Assembly: GCF_028290025.1 (NCBI RefSeq)
Contig: NZ_JAQGKQ010000066.1
Location: forward strand, 27,471 to 91,470
Source: Cypionkella sp.
Lineage (GTDB): Bacteria; Pseudomonadota; Alphaproteobacteria; Rhodobacterales; Rhodobacteraceae
Length of the DNA stretch: 64,000 bases
Reading direction: 5' to 3'
The position numbers were made by a program, and so were the translations under genes. Positions 42,760 to 52,430 of this stretch are shown here, piece after piece. Within the stretch, counting starts at the first letter, position 1. Every line of letters starts with the position of its first letter. The notes beneath the pieces were generated by a model that worked only from the letters and a program-made list of their open reading frames with translations, did no database searches and had not been told where the DNA came from.

Positions 42760-44526
42760 ATGCCTTTCCACAAGCCTAATCGCACGCAACTGCTGCTCGC
42801 CAGCGTCGTTTTGATGCTTCCCTTTGCAGGTATGGCCGAGACTGTGCCCAAAGCGGATGCACCGGCCACTTCGGCAGAGCAATCTTCGGTCAGTGAGGCC
42901 GGGGCTTATCTCGCCGCTGGTGTCGCGGCGTCGGAATCTGATTACGCGGCGGCGGCGGATTGGTACGGTCGCGCGTTGGCGGGCGATGCCAACAACGCGG
43001 CGTTGCTGGAAGGTGCGACCATGGCCAACATTGGCGTGGGGCATATGGAGGAAGCCGCAAGGCTGGCACGGGCGTTGGCAAAAACCGGTGCCAAAAGCCA
43101 GATCGGCACAGTGGCTTTGATCGCGGATGATGCCAAGCAGCAGGATTTTGCGGCGATTTTGAAGCTGCAGGCCGGAGGCAGTTCGGCAGGCTCGGTGTTG
43201 GATAATCTGGTGAAAGCTTGGGCGAAGCTGGGGCTTGGCCGCATGTCGGAAGCCATCGAAGACTTTGACAAGATCGCAAAAACCAAGGGACTGGAGTCGT
43301 TTGGGCTGTATCACAAGGCGCTCGCTTTGGCTTCTGCTGGTGATTACGAGGGCGCTGACAAGATCATGTCGGGCAAGGTTTCAGGCGTGTTTGCGATCAA
43401 TCGGCGCGGCGTGATCGCCTCGGTTGAAATCCTAAGCCAGTTGGAGCGCAACCCTGACGCCGTTGAGATGATCGACCGCAACTTTGCTCCCGGAAATGAC
43501 CCCGAGGTTGATGATCTGCGCCGTCGTTTGGCTGCCGGAGAGCCGGTGCCCTATACGATCGCGCGCAATGCGACCGAAGGTATTGGTGAAGTTTTCTACA
43601 GCATGGCGACGGCGGTGAACGGTGAAGCTGAGGCATCATATACCCTGCTGCATGCACGGTCGGCGGCATATTTGCGGCCCGATAACACCGAAGCCGAACT
43701 GCTGGTGGCGGGCCTGCTAGAGCAACTTGGCCAGCACGCGCTGGCGACAGAAGCCTACGCCTTGGTCGCGCCAACTGACCCCAATTTCCATATCGCCGAA
43801 ATCGGTCGCGCCAATGCGACTTTCGCGGCAGGACGCAAAGAGGCCGCTTTAGAGATTCTGCAGGCATTGGTGCGCACGCATGGCGACGTGCTGAGGGTGC
43901 AAATGGCGCTGGCCGATGCGATGCGGCGGGAGGGTCGGTTTGAGGACGCGTGGAAGGCATACGATGCTGCGCTCAAAATGGTGCCCACACCGGGGCCGGA
44001 GCATTGGGTGCTATTCTACAGCCGGGGAGTGACCTCGGATCAAATGGGCAAATACGATGATGCCGAAGCCGATTTCCGACGTGCGATGGCGCTAAGCCCG
44101 AACGAGCCGGAATTGCTGAATTACCTCGGCTACAGCCTTGTTGATCACGGTCGCAAGCTGGATGAAGCTTTGGGCCTGATCAAGCGCGCGGTGATTATGC
44201 GCCCCGACAACGGCGCAATTCTCGATAGCCTCGGCTGGGCCTATTATCGCCTTGGGCGTTATAAAGAAGCGTTGCCAGCGATCGAGCGCGCCTCGCTGCG
44301 GATGGCCGTTGATCCGACGGTGACTGATCACCTTGGTGACGTGTATTGGGCGGTGGGGCGCAAGCGCGAGGCCGAATATCAGTGGCGTCGGGCGCTGTCT
44401 TATGGCCCGGATGAAAAGTTAGCCGCGCGGTTGCGGTTGAAGCTGGAAAAAGGGCTGGACGCGGTTCTAGCTGCCGAAGGTGCACCGCCCTTGAAGCCGC
44501 TTGAGGCCGCCGCAGCAACGCCTTGA
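42760..44526 (+). CDS. Exported TPR-repeat protein
   Basis: A 588-residue protein with an N-terminal signal peptide ([17 protein letters not shown]) and tetratricopeptide repeats over most of its length, strongest between residues 380 and 560: [64 protein letters not shown] and [17 protein letters not shown]. Such periplasmic TPR proteins serve as scaffolds for envelope complexes. The ispE ATG lies seven bases after its stop, and this pairing is common in related genomes. No direct functional link to isoprenoid synthesis is known. Confidence 0.9.
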   Translation: MPFHKPNRTQLLLASVVLMLPFAGMAETVPKADAPATSAEQSSVSEAGAYLAAGVAASESDYAAAADWYGRALAGDANNAALLEGATMANIGVGHMEEAARLARALAKTGAKSQIGTVALIADDAKQQDFAAILKLQAGGSSAGSVLDNLVKAWAKLGLGRMSEAIEDFDKIAKTKGLESFGLYHKALALASAGDYEGADKIMSGKVSGVFAINRRGVIASVEILSQLERNPDAVEMIDRNFAPGNDPEVDDLRRRLAAGEPVPYTIARNATEGIGEVFYSMATAVNGEAEASYTLLHARSAAYLRPDNTEAELLVAGLLEQLGQHALATEAYALVAPTDPNFHIAEIGRANATFAAGRKEAALEILQALVRTHGDVLRVQMALADAMRREGRFEDAWKAYDAALKMVPTPGPEHWVLFYSRGVTSDQMGKYDDAEADFRRAMALSPNEPELLNYLGYSLVDHGRKLDEALGLIKRAVIMRPDNGAILDSLGWAYYRLGRYKEALPAIERASLRMAVDPTVTDHLGDVYWAVGRKREAEYQWRRALSYGPDEKLAARLRLKLEKGLDAVLAAEGAPPLKPLEAAAATP

Positions 44527-44533
44527 GATTGCG

Positions 44534-45382
44534 ATGAGTGATATTGCGTTAAGGGCGTTGGCGGTGCGCGCGTTTGCGCCGGCAAAGATAAATCTGGCGC
44601 TGCACGTCACCGGGCAGCGGGCGGATGGTTATCATATGCTGGACAGCTTGGTGGTGTTCGCCGCGGTTGGCGATTGGTTGACGGTCGAGCCAGCCGCAGC
44701 TTTGATCCTGACGGTGACTGGGCCTTTTGCGGCTAGGTTGGCCGCCGAGGACAACCTTGTTTTGCGCGCCGCGCGAGTGCTTGGGGTGAAGGCGGCGATT
44801 ACTTTGGACAAACATTTGCCGATAGCGTCGGGGATCGGCGGCGGCTCTGCCGATGCGGCGGCGGCGCTGCGGGCGCTGTCTGCTATGGCTGGCGTGGCTT
44901 TGCCGGATGCGGCGGCGGTGCTCGCGTTGGGCGCTGATGTTCCGGTCTGTCTGGAGTGTGTGCCGCTGCGGATGCAAGGCGTGGGTGAGGTGCTAACACC
45001 GCTGCCCGCTTTGCCAGAGTGCTACGTGGTTTTGGTTAATCCGGGCGTGGCGGTGGCTACTCGGGCGGTGTTCAAGGCTTTGCCACGTAAGGATAATCCT
45101 GCGATGGCTATGATGCCGGTGTGGCGGTCGGCGGGGGAGTTGGCGGCTTGGCTTGCAGAGCAGCGCAATGATCTGGAGGCCCCGGCGATTGAACTCGCTC
45201 CGGTGATTGCTGAGGTGAAAGCCGCGCTTGCGGTGCGTCCGGGCTGTTTGCTGGCGCGAATGTCCGGATCTGGGGCGACCTGTTACGGGCTGTTCGCCAG
45301 CGAAGAATTGGCCAAGGCGGCAGCGGGGGCGTTACGTGAGGACGCGCCGGCGTGGTGGGTGGCGGCAGCGGCGGTGCTGTAA
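44534..45382 (+). CDS. ispE: 4-diphosphocytidyl-2-C-methyl-D-erythritol kinase
   Basis: A 282-residue GHMP kinase of the non-mevalonate isoprenoid pathway. N-terminal [20 protein letters not shown], the ATP loop [20 protein letters not shown] (about 90-109), and [14 protein letters not shown] near the C-terminus are all standard. The start at 44534 is eight bases after the TPR gene stop. Its pathway ends in the C5 units used by the polyprenyl diphosphate synthase encoded convergently next door. Confidence 0.95.
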   Translation: MSDIALRALAVRAFAPAKINLALHVTGQRADGYHMLDSLVVFAAVGDWLTVEPAAALILTVTGPFAARLAAEDNLVLRAARVLGVKAAITLDKHLPIASGIGGGSADAAAALRALSAMAGVALPDAAAVLALGADVPVCLECVPLRMQGVGEVLTPLPALPECYVVLVNPGVAVATRAVFKALPRKDNPAMAMMPVWRSAGELAAWLAEQRNDLEAPAIELAPVIAEVKAALAVRPGCLLARMSGSGATCYGLFASEELAKAAAGALREDAPAWWVAAAAVL

Positions 45383-45434
45383 GACCACCAACGCCAAGCC
45401 GACTTGAACCGGGCTTTACCCCGTAACGCAGGAG

Positions 45435-45455
45435 GCCCCGGCGCAGGTCCGGGGC
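45435..45455. terminator. Hairpin between convergent ispE and polyprenyl synthase genes
   Basis: GCCCCGG (45435-45441) pairs with CCGGGGC (45449-45455) in the 91-base gap between two convergent genes. No T-run on either strand. Confidence 0.45.
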
Positions 45456-45473
45456 GGCGTGGTGAAAGGCTGC

Positions 45474-46475
45474 CTAGTTGATCCGCTCTACCACATAGGC
45501 GGCGAGATCGGACAGCATGTCGCGCAAAGGGTGATCGGGCAGTGCCTTCAGCGCGGTTTGGGCTATCGCTGCCCAATCCAAAGCATCGGCGCGGGCGTCT
45601 TCCATCGCGCCATGTTTCGTCATCAAAGCCAGCGCATGTTCCAGATCACCATCAGATTGCTGGCCTTTTTCGATCACCCGCACCCAGAAGGCACGTTCTT
45701 CGGGGCTGGCTTTCGCCACAGCTTTGATCACAGGCAGGGTCAGCTTGCGCTCGCGGAAATCGTCGCCAGTGTTCTTGCCGATCACCACCGCCGAGCCGCC
45801 GTAGTCCAAGAGATCATCAACGATCTGGAAGGCGATGCCCAAAGCGTCGCCGTAATCGAACAAAGCCTTCACCTGCGCAGGGGTGCCGCCTGCGATTTCA
45901 GCGCCGGATTCGGTGGCGGCAGAGAATAAGGCGGCGGTCTTGCCGCGTACGACTTGCAGATAGATCGCTTCGGTGGTCGCCAAATCTTGCGCGGCGGTCA
46001 GTTGGAGCACTTCGCCCTCGGCAATGGTGGCAGACGCATTGGCGAGGATATCGAGCACGCGCAGATTACCGGGTTCGACCATCAACTGAAACGCGCGGGC
46101 GAACAGGTAGTCGCCCACCAGAACGGAAGATTTGTTGTCCCACAAGAGGTTAGCGGTGGGGCGGCCACGACGGCGCGCGCTTTCATCAACCACATCATCA
46201 TGCAGCAGGGTGGCGGTGTGAATGAACTCAACGGTGGCCGCAAGATGCACATGGAACGGCCCCGCGTAACCGAGCAGACGGGCGGCGGCCAAGACAAGCA
46301 TCGGACGCAGGCGTTTGCCGCCAGCCTCAATCAGATGGGCGGTGACTTCGGGAATGCGCGGCGCGTGCTCGGATGCCATGCGCGCCCGGATCATGTGGTT
46401 CACCGCCGCCATGTCATCGGCCAAAGCATAGGCAAGCCGATCATGCGGTTTTTGCGCCGGTTCCATCACGCTCAT
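45474..46475 (-). CDS. ispB: All-trans polyprenyl diphosphate synthase (octa/decaprenyl, IspB-like)
   Basis: A 333-residue prenyltransferase making the ubiquinone side chain. First aspartate-rich motif LLHDDVVDESARRRGRPT (about 84-101), second DDLLDYGG; GGKRLRP near residue 51 binds the allylic diphosphate. Residues just before the first motif (FIHTAT) are small, as in long-chain synthases; Alphaproteobacteria usually make the C50 product, so decaprenyl is likely. The ATG at 46475 follows AAGGGAA. It is divergent from the DUF2007 gene across 54 bases. Confidence 0.92.
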   Translation of the reverse strand: MSVMEPAQKPHDRLAYALADDMAAVNHMIRARMASEHAPRIPEVTAHLIEAGGKRLRPMLVLAAARLLGYAGPFHVHLAATVEFIHTATLLHDDVVDESARRRGRPTANLLWDNKSSVLVGDYLFARAFQLMVEPGNLRVLDILANASATIAEGEVLQLTAAQDLATTEAIYLQVVRGKTAALFSAATESGAEIAGGTPAQVKALFDYGDALGIAFQIVDDLLDYGGSAVVIGKNTGDDFRERKLTLPVIKAVAKASPEERAFWVRVIEKGQQSDGDLEHALALMTKHGAMEDARADALDWAAIAQTALKALPDHPLRDMLSDLAAYVVERIN

Positions 46476-46529
46476 CACATTCCCTTCAGGTATCGACACG
46501 GGTGTGCAACCCCGCGTAAACCTAATCCC

Positions 46530-46745
46530 ATGAAGCTTTTACTGCGCACAACCGACCCCACCGTGATCGCCTTTGCTCAAGTGCTCCTTGAGGGCGAGGG
46601 TATAACCAGCTTTGTGATGGACGTCCACATGAGCACGCTGGAAGGCGGCATCGGATTGTTTCCGCGCAGGATCATGGTGGCGGACCGAGATTTGTTTTTG
46701 GCTCGCGCCGTGCTGGCGGATAATGACATCGCGGACGGTCTTTAG
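46530..46745 (+). CDS. DUF2007 domain small protein
   Basis: A 71-residue protein with the DUF2007 ferredoxin-like pattern: MKLLLRTTDPTVIAFAQVLL, GITSFVMDVHMS and RRIMVADRDLFLARAVL. Such domains are found in signal-transducing and small stand-alone proteins; function unknown. Its stop is followed at once by the ATG of the methyltransferase gene, so they form an operon. Confidence 0.85.
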   Translation: MKLLLRTTDPTVIAFAQVLLEGEGITSFVMDVHMSTLEGGIGLFPRRIMVADRDLFLARAVLADNDIADGL

Positions 46746-47495
46746 ATGGACAATCTGACGCAAGACAAGTTTTTATGCGGAAAACTGCAGCTTTGGCAGC
46801 CGCGGCAGGGCTATCGCGCGGCAACTGACCCGGTTTTACTGGCGGCGGCCTGCCCTGCCCTGCCCGGTCAATCGGTGCTGGATCTGGGCTGCGGCGTCGG
46901 GGCTGCGGCGCTATGTCTCGCCTGCCGCGTGCCGGATTTGCGTCTATCGGGACTGGAAGTGCAGGCGGAGTATGCGGCGTTGGCGCAGAGGAATGCGGCT
47001 GAGAACGGCATCGCGATGCAGGTCGAAATAGGCGATCTAGCGGATATGCCGAAGGCGCTTCGGGTGGGTTTTGACCATGTGATCGCCAACCCGCCGTATT
47101 ATCCGAAAGGCGGCACGCCGAGCCCTAATCTGGGTCGGGCTGTGGCGTTACAGGTTGATACTCCGCTCGGCGATTGGGTGCAGGCGGCGACGCGGCGGTT
47201 GGCTCCGGGTGGCTGGCTGACGCTGATTTGCGGTGCGGATGGGCTGCCGGAAGTGCTGGCTGCGATGGGATCGAAGTTGGGTTCGGCCTCGGTGCTGCCA
47301 CTGACCGCGCGGGAGGGCAAGCCTGCGCTGCGCATTCTATTACGGGCGCGCAAAAGCGGGCGCGCGGCGTTTCGACTGCTGGCACCGTTTGTCATTCATC
47401 AAGGGGCGGCGCATGACGGTGACCGTGAGAGCTATACGCCACGGGCAAGCGCGATTTTGCGCGGCGGCGAATCGCTGTCGGAAGAATTCCGCTAG
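46746..47495 (+). CDS. TrmN6-like SAM-dependent methyltransferase
   Basis: A 249-residue class I methyltransferase: VLDLGCGVGAAALCLA (motif I, about 40-55), LEVQAEYAALAQRNAAENG, and the amine-methylating motif VIANPPYYPKG. The N-terminus (TQDKFLCGKLQLWQPRQGYR) is that of the TrmN6/YfiC group, which methylates A37 of tRNA1Val in enterobacteria. In Alphaproteobacteria this orthologue's substrate is not proven. It is translationally linked to the DUF2007 gene. Confidence 0.87.
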   Translation: MDNLTQDKFLCGKLQLWQPRQGYRAATDPVLLAAACPALPGQSVLDLGCGVGAAALCLACRVPDLRLSGLEVQAEYAALAQRNAAENGIAMQVEIGDLADMPKALRVGFDHVIANPPYYPKGGTPSPNLGRAVALQVDTPLGDWVQAATRRLAPGGWLTLICGADGLPEVLAAMGSKLGSASVLPLTAREGKPALRILLRARKSGRAAFRLLAPFVIHQGAAHDGDRESYTPRASAILRGGESLSEEFR

Positions 47496-47593
47496 CGGCG
47501 CAAAATAAACGCTCTGGTTGTGTGAAGATTTGGTGACACGACTCGTAATCTGTGGTGCAATCGCGGTGTTGAACCAGCATCAGGAGGACTTGC

Positions 47594-47758
47594 ATGACCG
47601 TCGCTTCCCATATCGCTGAACTGAAAAAGAAGCACGAAACCCTTTCATCCAGAGTCGAGCAAGCGCAACGCGCACCCGCCGTGGATGATCTGCACATCGC
47701 CGATCTGAAGAAGCAAAAGCTGAAACTGAAAGAGGAAATTGGTCGGCTGAGCGCTTAA
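47594..47758 (+). CDS. DUF465 (YdcH-type) small coiled-coil protein
   Basis: A 54-residue, highly charged helical protein: HIAELKKKHETLSSRVEQAQ, then DLHIADLKKQKLKLKEEIGR. This is the DUF465 pattern; function is unknown. AGGAGG lies at ideal distance from the ATG at 47594. The stop overlaps that of the convergent transporter gene through TTAA. The 98 bases upstream contain a CGTAATCTGTGG motif also seen at 29500. Confidence 0.9.
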   Translation: MTVASHIAELKKKHETLSSRVEQAQRAPAVDDLHIADLKKQKLKLKEEIGRLSA

Positions 47759-48645
47759 GCCTTTCTGGCGCTGGCCGCAGAACTTGGCTTGATTGAGCTT
47801 GCTCTCGCCGCCAGCGCCGCACCTGCCGTGATCAAAACCGCTGCGATCAGAATTGCGCTTGATGGTTTTGTGATGCCCGCCGCAACCAAGGCCAGCGTTG
47901 ACAGCAATGGTGCTGCATATGAGGCGACCCCGAGCAATTGGATGTCGCCTTTTTTCATGCCGATGTCCCAGGTGAAGAAGGCAGCGCCAACCGGGCCAAT
48001 GCCCAAGCCTGCGACGGATGCCCATCCCAGCGCCCCTTGCGGCCAAGTTGTTGTTTCCAAAGCCAGATGCGCCACGGCTGAAAGTAAAGCTGTGGCGAGG
48101 CAAAATACCGTCACCGATTCTGTCGGCACCGCGCCAAGACGCCGCGATAGCACAGAATAAGCCGCCCAAGTCACCGCACACAGGAAAGCAAGGCCGAGGC
48201 CCAGCGCGGAACTTTGCGCTTCACCGCCACGCGCGAGCACGATCAGCGCCGCCCCGGCAAAGGCGATCAGCGCGCCGAGGATGTGAAGCGGGCCAAGACG
48301 CTCACCCGGAAGCAGGCCCGATAGTATGACGATGAACAGCGGCCACAGGTAGGCGATCAGGCCGGTTTCAGCGGTGGGGGATAGTCGGAAAGCCGTGAAG
48401 TAGAGCAGGTGGTAGCCGAAAAGACCAATGGTGCCGAAAGCGTAGACTTTCCACGACACGGTTTTCAGCACGCCCAACCCAGTGCCAGTGACCGTCCAGA
48501 CCAGGCCAATCGCCCCACCAATGCCGAAGCACAGCGCGTTCAACTGCAAGGGGGGCACGGGGGCCGAGCCGATGGTGAATAGCGCCAGCAGCGACCACAT
48601 CAAAATGGCGGTGAACCCGATGAGTGTGGCTTTGGTTTTGGTCAT
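47755..48645 (-). CDS. EamA (DMT) family transporter
   Basis: A 296-residue protein with ten membrane segments in two EamA halves (about 5-135 and 145-275), resembling the YddG/aromatic amino acid exporter side of the family. Notable blocks are YHLLYFTAFRLSPTAETGL, YLWPLFIVILSGLL and KGDIQLLGVASYAAPLLSTL. The start at 48645 gives the typical MTKTKATLIGF; the longer frame to 48699 runs towards the phaB terminator. Stops of this gene and the convergent DUF465 gene overlap. Confidence 0.87.
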   Translation of the reverse strand: MTKTKATLIGFTAILMWSLLALFTIGSAPVPPLQLNALCFGIGGAIGLVWTVTGTGLGVLKTVSWKVYAFGTIGLFGYHLLYFTAFRLSPTAETGLIAYLWPLFIVILSGLLPGERLGPLHILGALIAFAGAALIVLARGGEAQSSALGLGLAFLCAVTWAAYSVLSRRLGAVPTESVTVFCLATALLSAVAHLALETTTWPQGALGWASVAGLGIGPVGAAFFTWDIGMKKGDIQLLGVASYAAPLLSTLALVAAGITKPSSAILIAAVLITAGAALAARASSIKPSSAASARKA

Positions 48646-48697
48646 GCTGCGCCCTTTACTACGACGTCTGTGCCGAAAGCCGAGGTTTTGGGCAAGC

Positions 48698-48725
48698 AAA
48701 AAGCCCAGCGTTGCGGCCGGGCTTT
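48698..48725 (-). terminator. Rho-independent terminator of phaB
   Basis: AAAAGCCC (48698-48706) pairs with GGGCTTT (48719-48725); on the minus strand the stem is followed by TTTTT. It lies 19 bases after the phaB stop. Confidence 0.88.
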
Positions 48726-48743
48726 GCTCGGTTATGTGTCGGG

Positions 48744-49469
48744 TTAAACGACGAATTGCCCGCCGTTCGCCGAAATAGTCGAGCCAGTGATAAACCCCGC
48801 ATCATCGGAGGCGAGAAATACCACTATGCGGGCAATTTCTTCTGGTTCACCCAAGCGGCCGACCGGAATTTGCGGAATGATCCGCTCTTTCAGCACCTTT
48901 TCGTCAATCGCCTTAACCATATCGGTGCCGATATAGCCGGGGCAGATAGCGTTCACCGTGATGCCCGCGCGCGCGCCTTCAGCCGCCAGCGCCTTGGTAA
49001 AGCCGAGATCGCCTGCTTTGGAGGCGGAGTAGTTCACCTGCCCAGCCTGCCCCTTCTGCCCGTTGATTGAGGAAATGCTGATCACCCGGCCGAATTTACG
49101 GTCGCGCATTCCGGTCCATAAAGGGTGCGTCATGTTGAAAAGCCCGGTCAAGTTGGTGTCGATGACCTCTTTCCACTGTCCGGGGGTCATTTTGTGAAAC
49201 ATTGCATCGCGGGTGATGCCAGCGTTGTTGACCAGCACCGCAACGGGGCCAAGATCGGCCTGAACCTGTGCAATGCCCGCCACGCAAGCGTCATAATCGG
49301 CAACCGACCACTTGTAGGTTGGGATGCCGGTCAGATTGGTAAAAGCCGTAGCGGCCTCAACATTACCGGCATAATTGGCGGCAACCGTATAACCTGCCGC
49401 TTTCAGCGCCACCGAAATCGCCGCGCCAATACCACGTGAACCACCTGTGACCAATGCAACCTTTGCCAT
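48744..49469 (-). CDS. phaB: Acetoacetyl-CoA reductase
   Basis: A 241-residue SDR with GGSRGIGAAI (about 8-17), NNAGITRDAMFHKM, catalytic Ser in ISSINGQKGQAGQ, and NYSASKAG (Tyr/Lys). The GQKGQ(F/A)GQ(T/V)NYSASKAG block is specific for PhaB, which reduces acetoacetyl-CoA to (R)-3-hydroxybutyryl-CoA for polyhydroxybutyrate. The ATG at 49469 follows GGAGGAA. It is downstream of phaA but a hairpin terminator lies between the two. Confidence 0.95.
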   Translation of the reverse strand: MAKVALVTGGSRGIGAAISVALKAAGYTVAANYAGNVEAATAFTNLTGIPTYKWSVADYDACVAGIAQVQADLGPVAVLVNNAGITRDAMFHKMTPGQWKEVIDTNLTGLFNMTHPLWTGMRDRKFGRVISISSINGQKGQAGQVNYSASKAGDLGFTKALAAEGARAGITVNAICPGYIGTDMVKAIDEKVLKERIIPQIPVGRLGEPEEIARIVVFLASDDAGFITGSTISANGGQFVV

Positions 49470-49521
49470 CGTTTCCTCCTCCAAGGCGATCTATTGAAAT
49501 CATGTTATTGATTTGAACAAA

Positions 49522-49544
49522 AGGGCGCAACAATGTTGCGCCCT
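49522..49544 (-). terminator. Terminator between phaA and phaB
   Basis: AGGGCGCAAC (49522-49531) and GTTGCGCCCT (49535-49544) form a ten-base stem with a three-base loop; on the minus strand TTTTGTT follows. It is 32 bases after the phaA stop and 53 before phaB, so it should reduce phaB expression from the phaA promoter. Confidence 0.88.
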
Positions 49545-49575
49545 CTAAGAAAATTTACCCTGAGATAGCGTCCAC

Positions 49576-50751
49576 TTAGGCGCGCTCGATGCACATCGCC
49601 ACGCCCATGCCGCCACCGATGCACAAGGTCGCGAGACCTTTTTTGGCATCGCGACGACCCATCTCATAGATCAGAGTATTCAAAATGCGCGCACCCGAGG
49701 CACCGATTGGGTGGCCAATCGCAATCGCGCCGCCGTTGACGTTAACTTTGCTGGTGTCCCAACCCATGTCTTTGTTCACAGCGCAGGCTTGCGCCGCAAA
49801 CGCCTCATTCGCTTCGATCAGATCAAGGTCGGCGGCGTTCCAACCAGCTTTCTCCAGTGCTTTACGGCTGGCGTAGATTGGGCCAACGCCCATGATCGAC
49901 GGGTCCAACCCAGCAGTGGCGTAGGATGCAATGCGCGCCAACGGTTTTAGCCCGCGTTTGTTCGCATTCTCTTCCGACATGAGCAGAACCGCAGCTGCGC
50001 CGTCGTTCAGGCCCGAGGCATTCGCTGCTGTAACCGAGCCGTCCTTGGTAAACGCCGGACGCAGCTTTTGCATCGACTCCAGCGTCGCGCCGTGGCGGAT
50101 GTATTCGTCTTGATCGACCGTCACGTCGCCCTTGCGGGTCTTGATTGTGAAGGCGATGATTTCGTCCTTAAACTTACCGGCTTTCTGCGCGGCTTCGGCT
50201 TTGTTTTGGCTGGCGAGTGCAAATTCGTCCTGCATCTCGCGGGTGATCTGCCATTGCGTCGCGACGTTCTCGGCGGTTTGGCCCATGTGATAGTTGTTGA
50301 ACGCATCCCACAGACCGTCGCGGATCATGCTGTCGATGAAATTAAGATCGCCCATCTTCTGACCCGAGCGTAGGTGGGCAACATGCGGCGAAAGCGACAT
50401 GCTTTCTTGACCGCCAGCCAAAACAATATCCGAATCACCGAGTTGCACGTGCATGGCACCCAAAGCCACAGCGCGCAGACCCGAGCCGCAAACCTGGTTC
50501 AGCGACCACGCCGAGGATTCCGCTGGCAGACCCGCACGGATATGCGCTTGGCGGGCCGGGTTTTGGCCTTGGCCTGCGGTCAGAACTTGGCCGAGGATGG
50601 TTTCGGACACTTCCGCCTTGTCGATACCAGCGCGGGCGACGACGGCTTCTATCACCGCAGCGCCCAATTCATGCGCAGGGGTGGCCGCGAATGCACCGTT
50701 AAAGCTGCCGACGGCGGTGCGTGCCGCCGAAACGATTACCACATTGGTCAT
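49576..50751 (-). CDS. phaA: Acetyl-CoA acetyltransferase (beta-ketothiolase)
   Basis: A 391-residue thiolase: acyl-binding Cys in [14 protein letters not shown] (about residue 88), [19 protein letters not shown] with the catalytic His, and [15 protein letters not shown] with the second Cys. It condenses two acetyl-CoA to acetoacetyl-CoA, the first step of PHB synthesis. The ATG at 50751 follows GAGAGGGCG. phaB lies downstream. No PHB synthase is in this window. Confidence 0.95.
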   Translation of the reverse strand: MTNVVIVSAARTAVGSFNGAFAATPAHELGAAVIEAVVARAGIDKAEVSETILGQVLTAGQGQNPARQAHIRAGLPAESSAWSLNQVCGSGLRAVALGAMHVQLGDSDIVLAGGQESMSLSPHVAHLRSGQKMGDLNFIDSMIRDGLWDAFNNYHMGQTAENVATQWQITREMQDEFALASQNKAEAAQKAGKFKDEIIAFTIKTRKGDVTVDQDEYIRHGATLESMQKLRPAFTKDGSVTAANASGLNDGAAAVLLMSEENANKRGLKPLARIASYATAGLDPSIMGVGPIYASRKALEKAGWNAADLDLIEANEAFAAQACAVNKDMGWDTSKVNVNGGAIAIGHPIGASGARILNTLIYEMGRRDAKKGLATLCIGGGMGVAMCIERA

Positions 50752-50893
50752 GAATTGCGCCCTCTCTTAGAAATGCTTAGAAACTGCCCCGGCAAAGCCA
50801 AGCTTCGCCGCCTTGCAACATGGCCTAGAAGGGGTGTCGCTGAAAAGCAAGTTTTCTGCATGCTGGCGTTGTCGCAGGTGCATCGCTGCGCAT

Positions 50894-51733
50894 TCAGGCA
50901 GATTTCCGCGCGGCGTTTCGGTCAAAAGACGGTTTCAGGGTGGCCGCGCCAAACATATAGCCTTGCATACAGTCGAACCCCATCTGCTGTAGGATTTGAA
51001 CCTCGGCTTGAGTTTCTACCGATTGTGCCACGGTAAACATTTGAAAATGCTTTCCGATCGACAAAAGCGCCGCCGTCAACGCTTGATTGTCTGCGTCGCG
51101 CTGAATGTTGCGGATGAATTGGCCATCAAGCTTCAGGATATCAAAGAAGAAATCCTTGAAATAGCGGATCGCCATATTGCCTGAGCCGAAGTTGTCGAGC
51201 GCGAAGGCGACGCCTGCGGCCTTCAGATCATCCATGAAGGCAATCACCAGTTCGGGCACCTGCATCGCCGAGCTTTCGGTGATCTCAAGAATCAGCCGTT
51301 CTCCAATAGTGGGGGCTACGGACAGACCTCTCCGAAGCAGTTGCATCCAGCGGGCATAGCCAATGGAGCGCGCCGACATATTGATCGACAACCGCAGATC
51401 TGGCACCCGTGCGAGGGCGGCAAGACCAATTTCGAGCGCGGCGCAGTCGATTTCCCGGCCAATTTCATGGCTTTCGACAGCCTCCATGAAGTCTTTCGCG
51501 GGGATAACCCGGCCTGTGGGGTCTAGCACCCGGATCAGCCCCTCTTGAAACGCCACGCAATTGGTGTCGCGCGCCAGCACAACCGGTTGATAGGCCAAGC
51601 GCAGGCGTTTGGTATCAATAGCGTGCCGCACCATCGACATCGTTTCATCATCGCCAGCCGAAATCGCCACCCCCAGCGGGCTCGCCAGCCCCGCCTGTGC
51701 GTCAAGCTGCGGTCTTGGGTTTGGCAGGATCAT
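50894..51733 (-). CDS. Degenerate EAL-domain protein, probably inactive as phosphodiesterase
   Basis: A 279-residue protein consisting of one EAL domain (about 35-265). The fold is clear (LAYQPVVL, FQEGLIRVL, LSINMSARS, LILEITESS, DILKLDGQFIRNI), but catalytic residues differ from c-di-GMP phosphodiesterases: EAL is EGL (Glu64 kept), the metal pair in DDFGTG is DN (Asp180, Asn181), and the base in AEGVE is Gln237 (AQSVE). Active EALs need these acids. It may bind c-di-GMP as a receptor or act through protein contacts. No membrane or sensor domain is present. It is a single gene, divergent from tag. Confidence 0.88.
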   Translation of the reverse strand: MILPNPRPQLDAQAGLASPLGVAISAGDDETMSMVRHAIDTKRLRLAYQPVVLARDTNCVAFQEGLIRVLDPTGRVIPAKDFMEAVESHEIGREIDCAALEIGLAALARVPDLRLSINMSARSIGYARWMQLLRRGLSVAPTIGERLILEITESSAMQVPELVIAFMDDLKAAGVAFALDNFGSGNMAIRYFKDFFFDILKLDGQFIRNIQRDADNQALTAALLSIGKHFQMFTVAQSVETQAEVQILQQMGFDCMQGYMFGAATLKPSFDRNAARKSA

Positions 51734-51851
51734 CGCGGGCTTCCTTCTTTGCGGGCGCAGTTGCCCAACAATGGACAGCTTTGCGCGGCAACGGTAAAAG
51801 CCGTCTTAACTATTGGGATTTCAGGCCAATTTTAACGATTATGAGGGCGCT

Positions 51852-52430
51852 ATGAGTGATGAGAACCGCCGCTGCCCTTGGTGTGGCAGTGATCCGCTGT
51901 ACGTGGCTTATCACGACGACGAATGGGGCCGTCCGTTGCATGATCCGCGTGCGCTGTTTGAGTGTCTGATACTGGAAGGTTTTCAGGCGGGCCTGAGCTG
52001 GATCACCATTCTGCGGCGGCGCGAAACTTTCCGCGCGGCTTTTGCGGAGTTCGATCCTGCGGTGTTGGCGGAATGGGGCGAAGATGAAACCCTGCGACTG
52101 CTGCAAGATCCCGGCATCATACGGCATCGCGGCAAGATCGAGGCGACGTTTGCCGGAGCGCGCGCTTATCTCGCAATAGAAGCGCGCGAAGGTTTTGCCA
52201 ACTTCTTGTGGAAACATGTGGGCGGGCAGCCGATAGACCGTCAACTTGGTAACGTAGGCCAAGCGGTTGCACAAACGGCGGAGTCGGTGGCGCTTTCCAA
52301 GGCACTGAAAGCCGAAGGTTTCAAATTCGTCGGTCCAACAATTTCATATGCGTTCATGCAGGCGGTCGGCATGGTGAACGATCACCTGATTGATTGCGCC
52401 TGGCATGACAAAATGCGGAGCGCGGGCTGA
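51852..52430 (+). CDS. tag: DNA-3-methyladenine glycosylase I
   Basis: A 192-residue TagI, which removes 3-methyladenine from alkylated DNA. It has the zinc-site ends and the recognition pocket: RCPWCGSDPLYVAYHDDEWGRP at the start (a Cys ligand and the catalytic-pocket Glu), LEGFQAGLSWITIL in the HhH region, and CAWH near the C-terminus for zinc. The ATG at 51852 follows GAGGGCG. A strong terminator comes about 100 bases after its stop, leaving room for a short transcript. Confidence 0.94.
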   Translation: MSDENRRCPWCGSDPLYVAYHDDEWGRPLHDPRALFECLILEGFQAGLSWITILRRRETFRAAFAEFDPAVLAEWGEDETLRLLQDPGIIRHRGKIEATFAGARAYLAIEAREGFANFLWKHVGGQPIDRQLGNVGQAVAQTAESVALSKALKAEGFKFVGPTISYAFMQAVGMVNDHLIDCAWHDKMRSAG

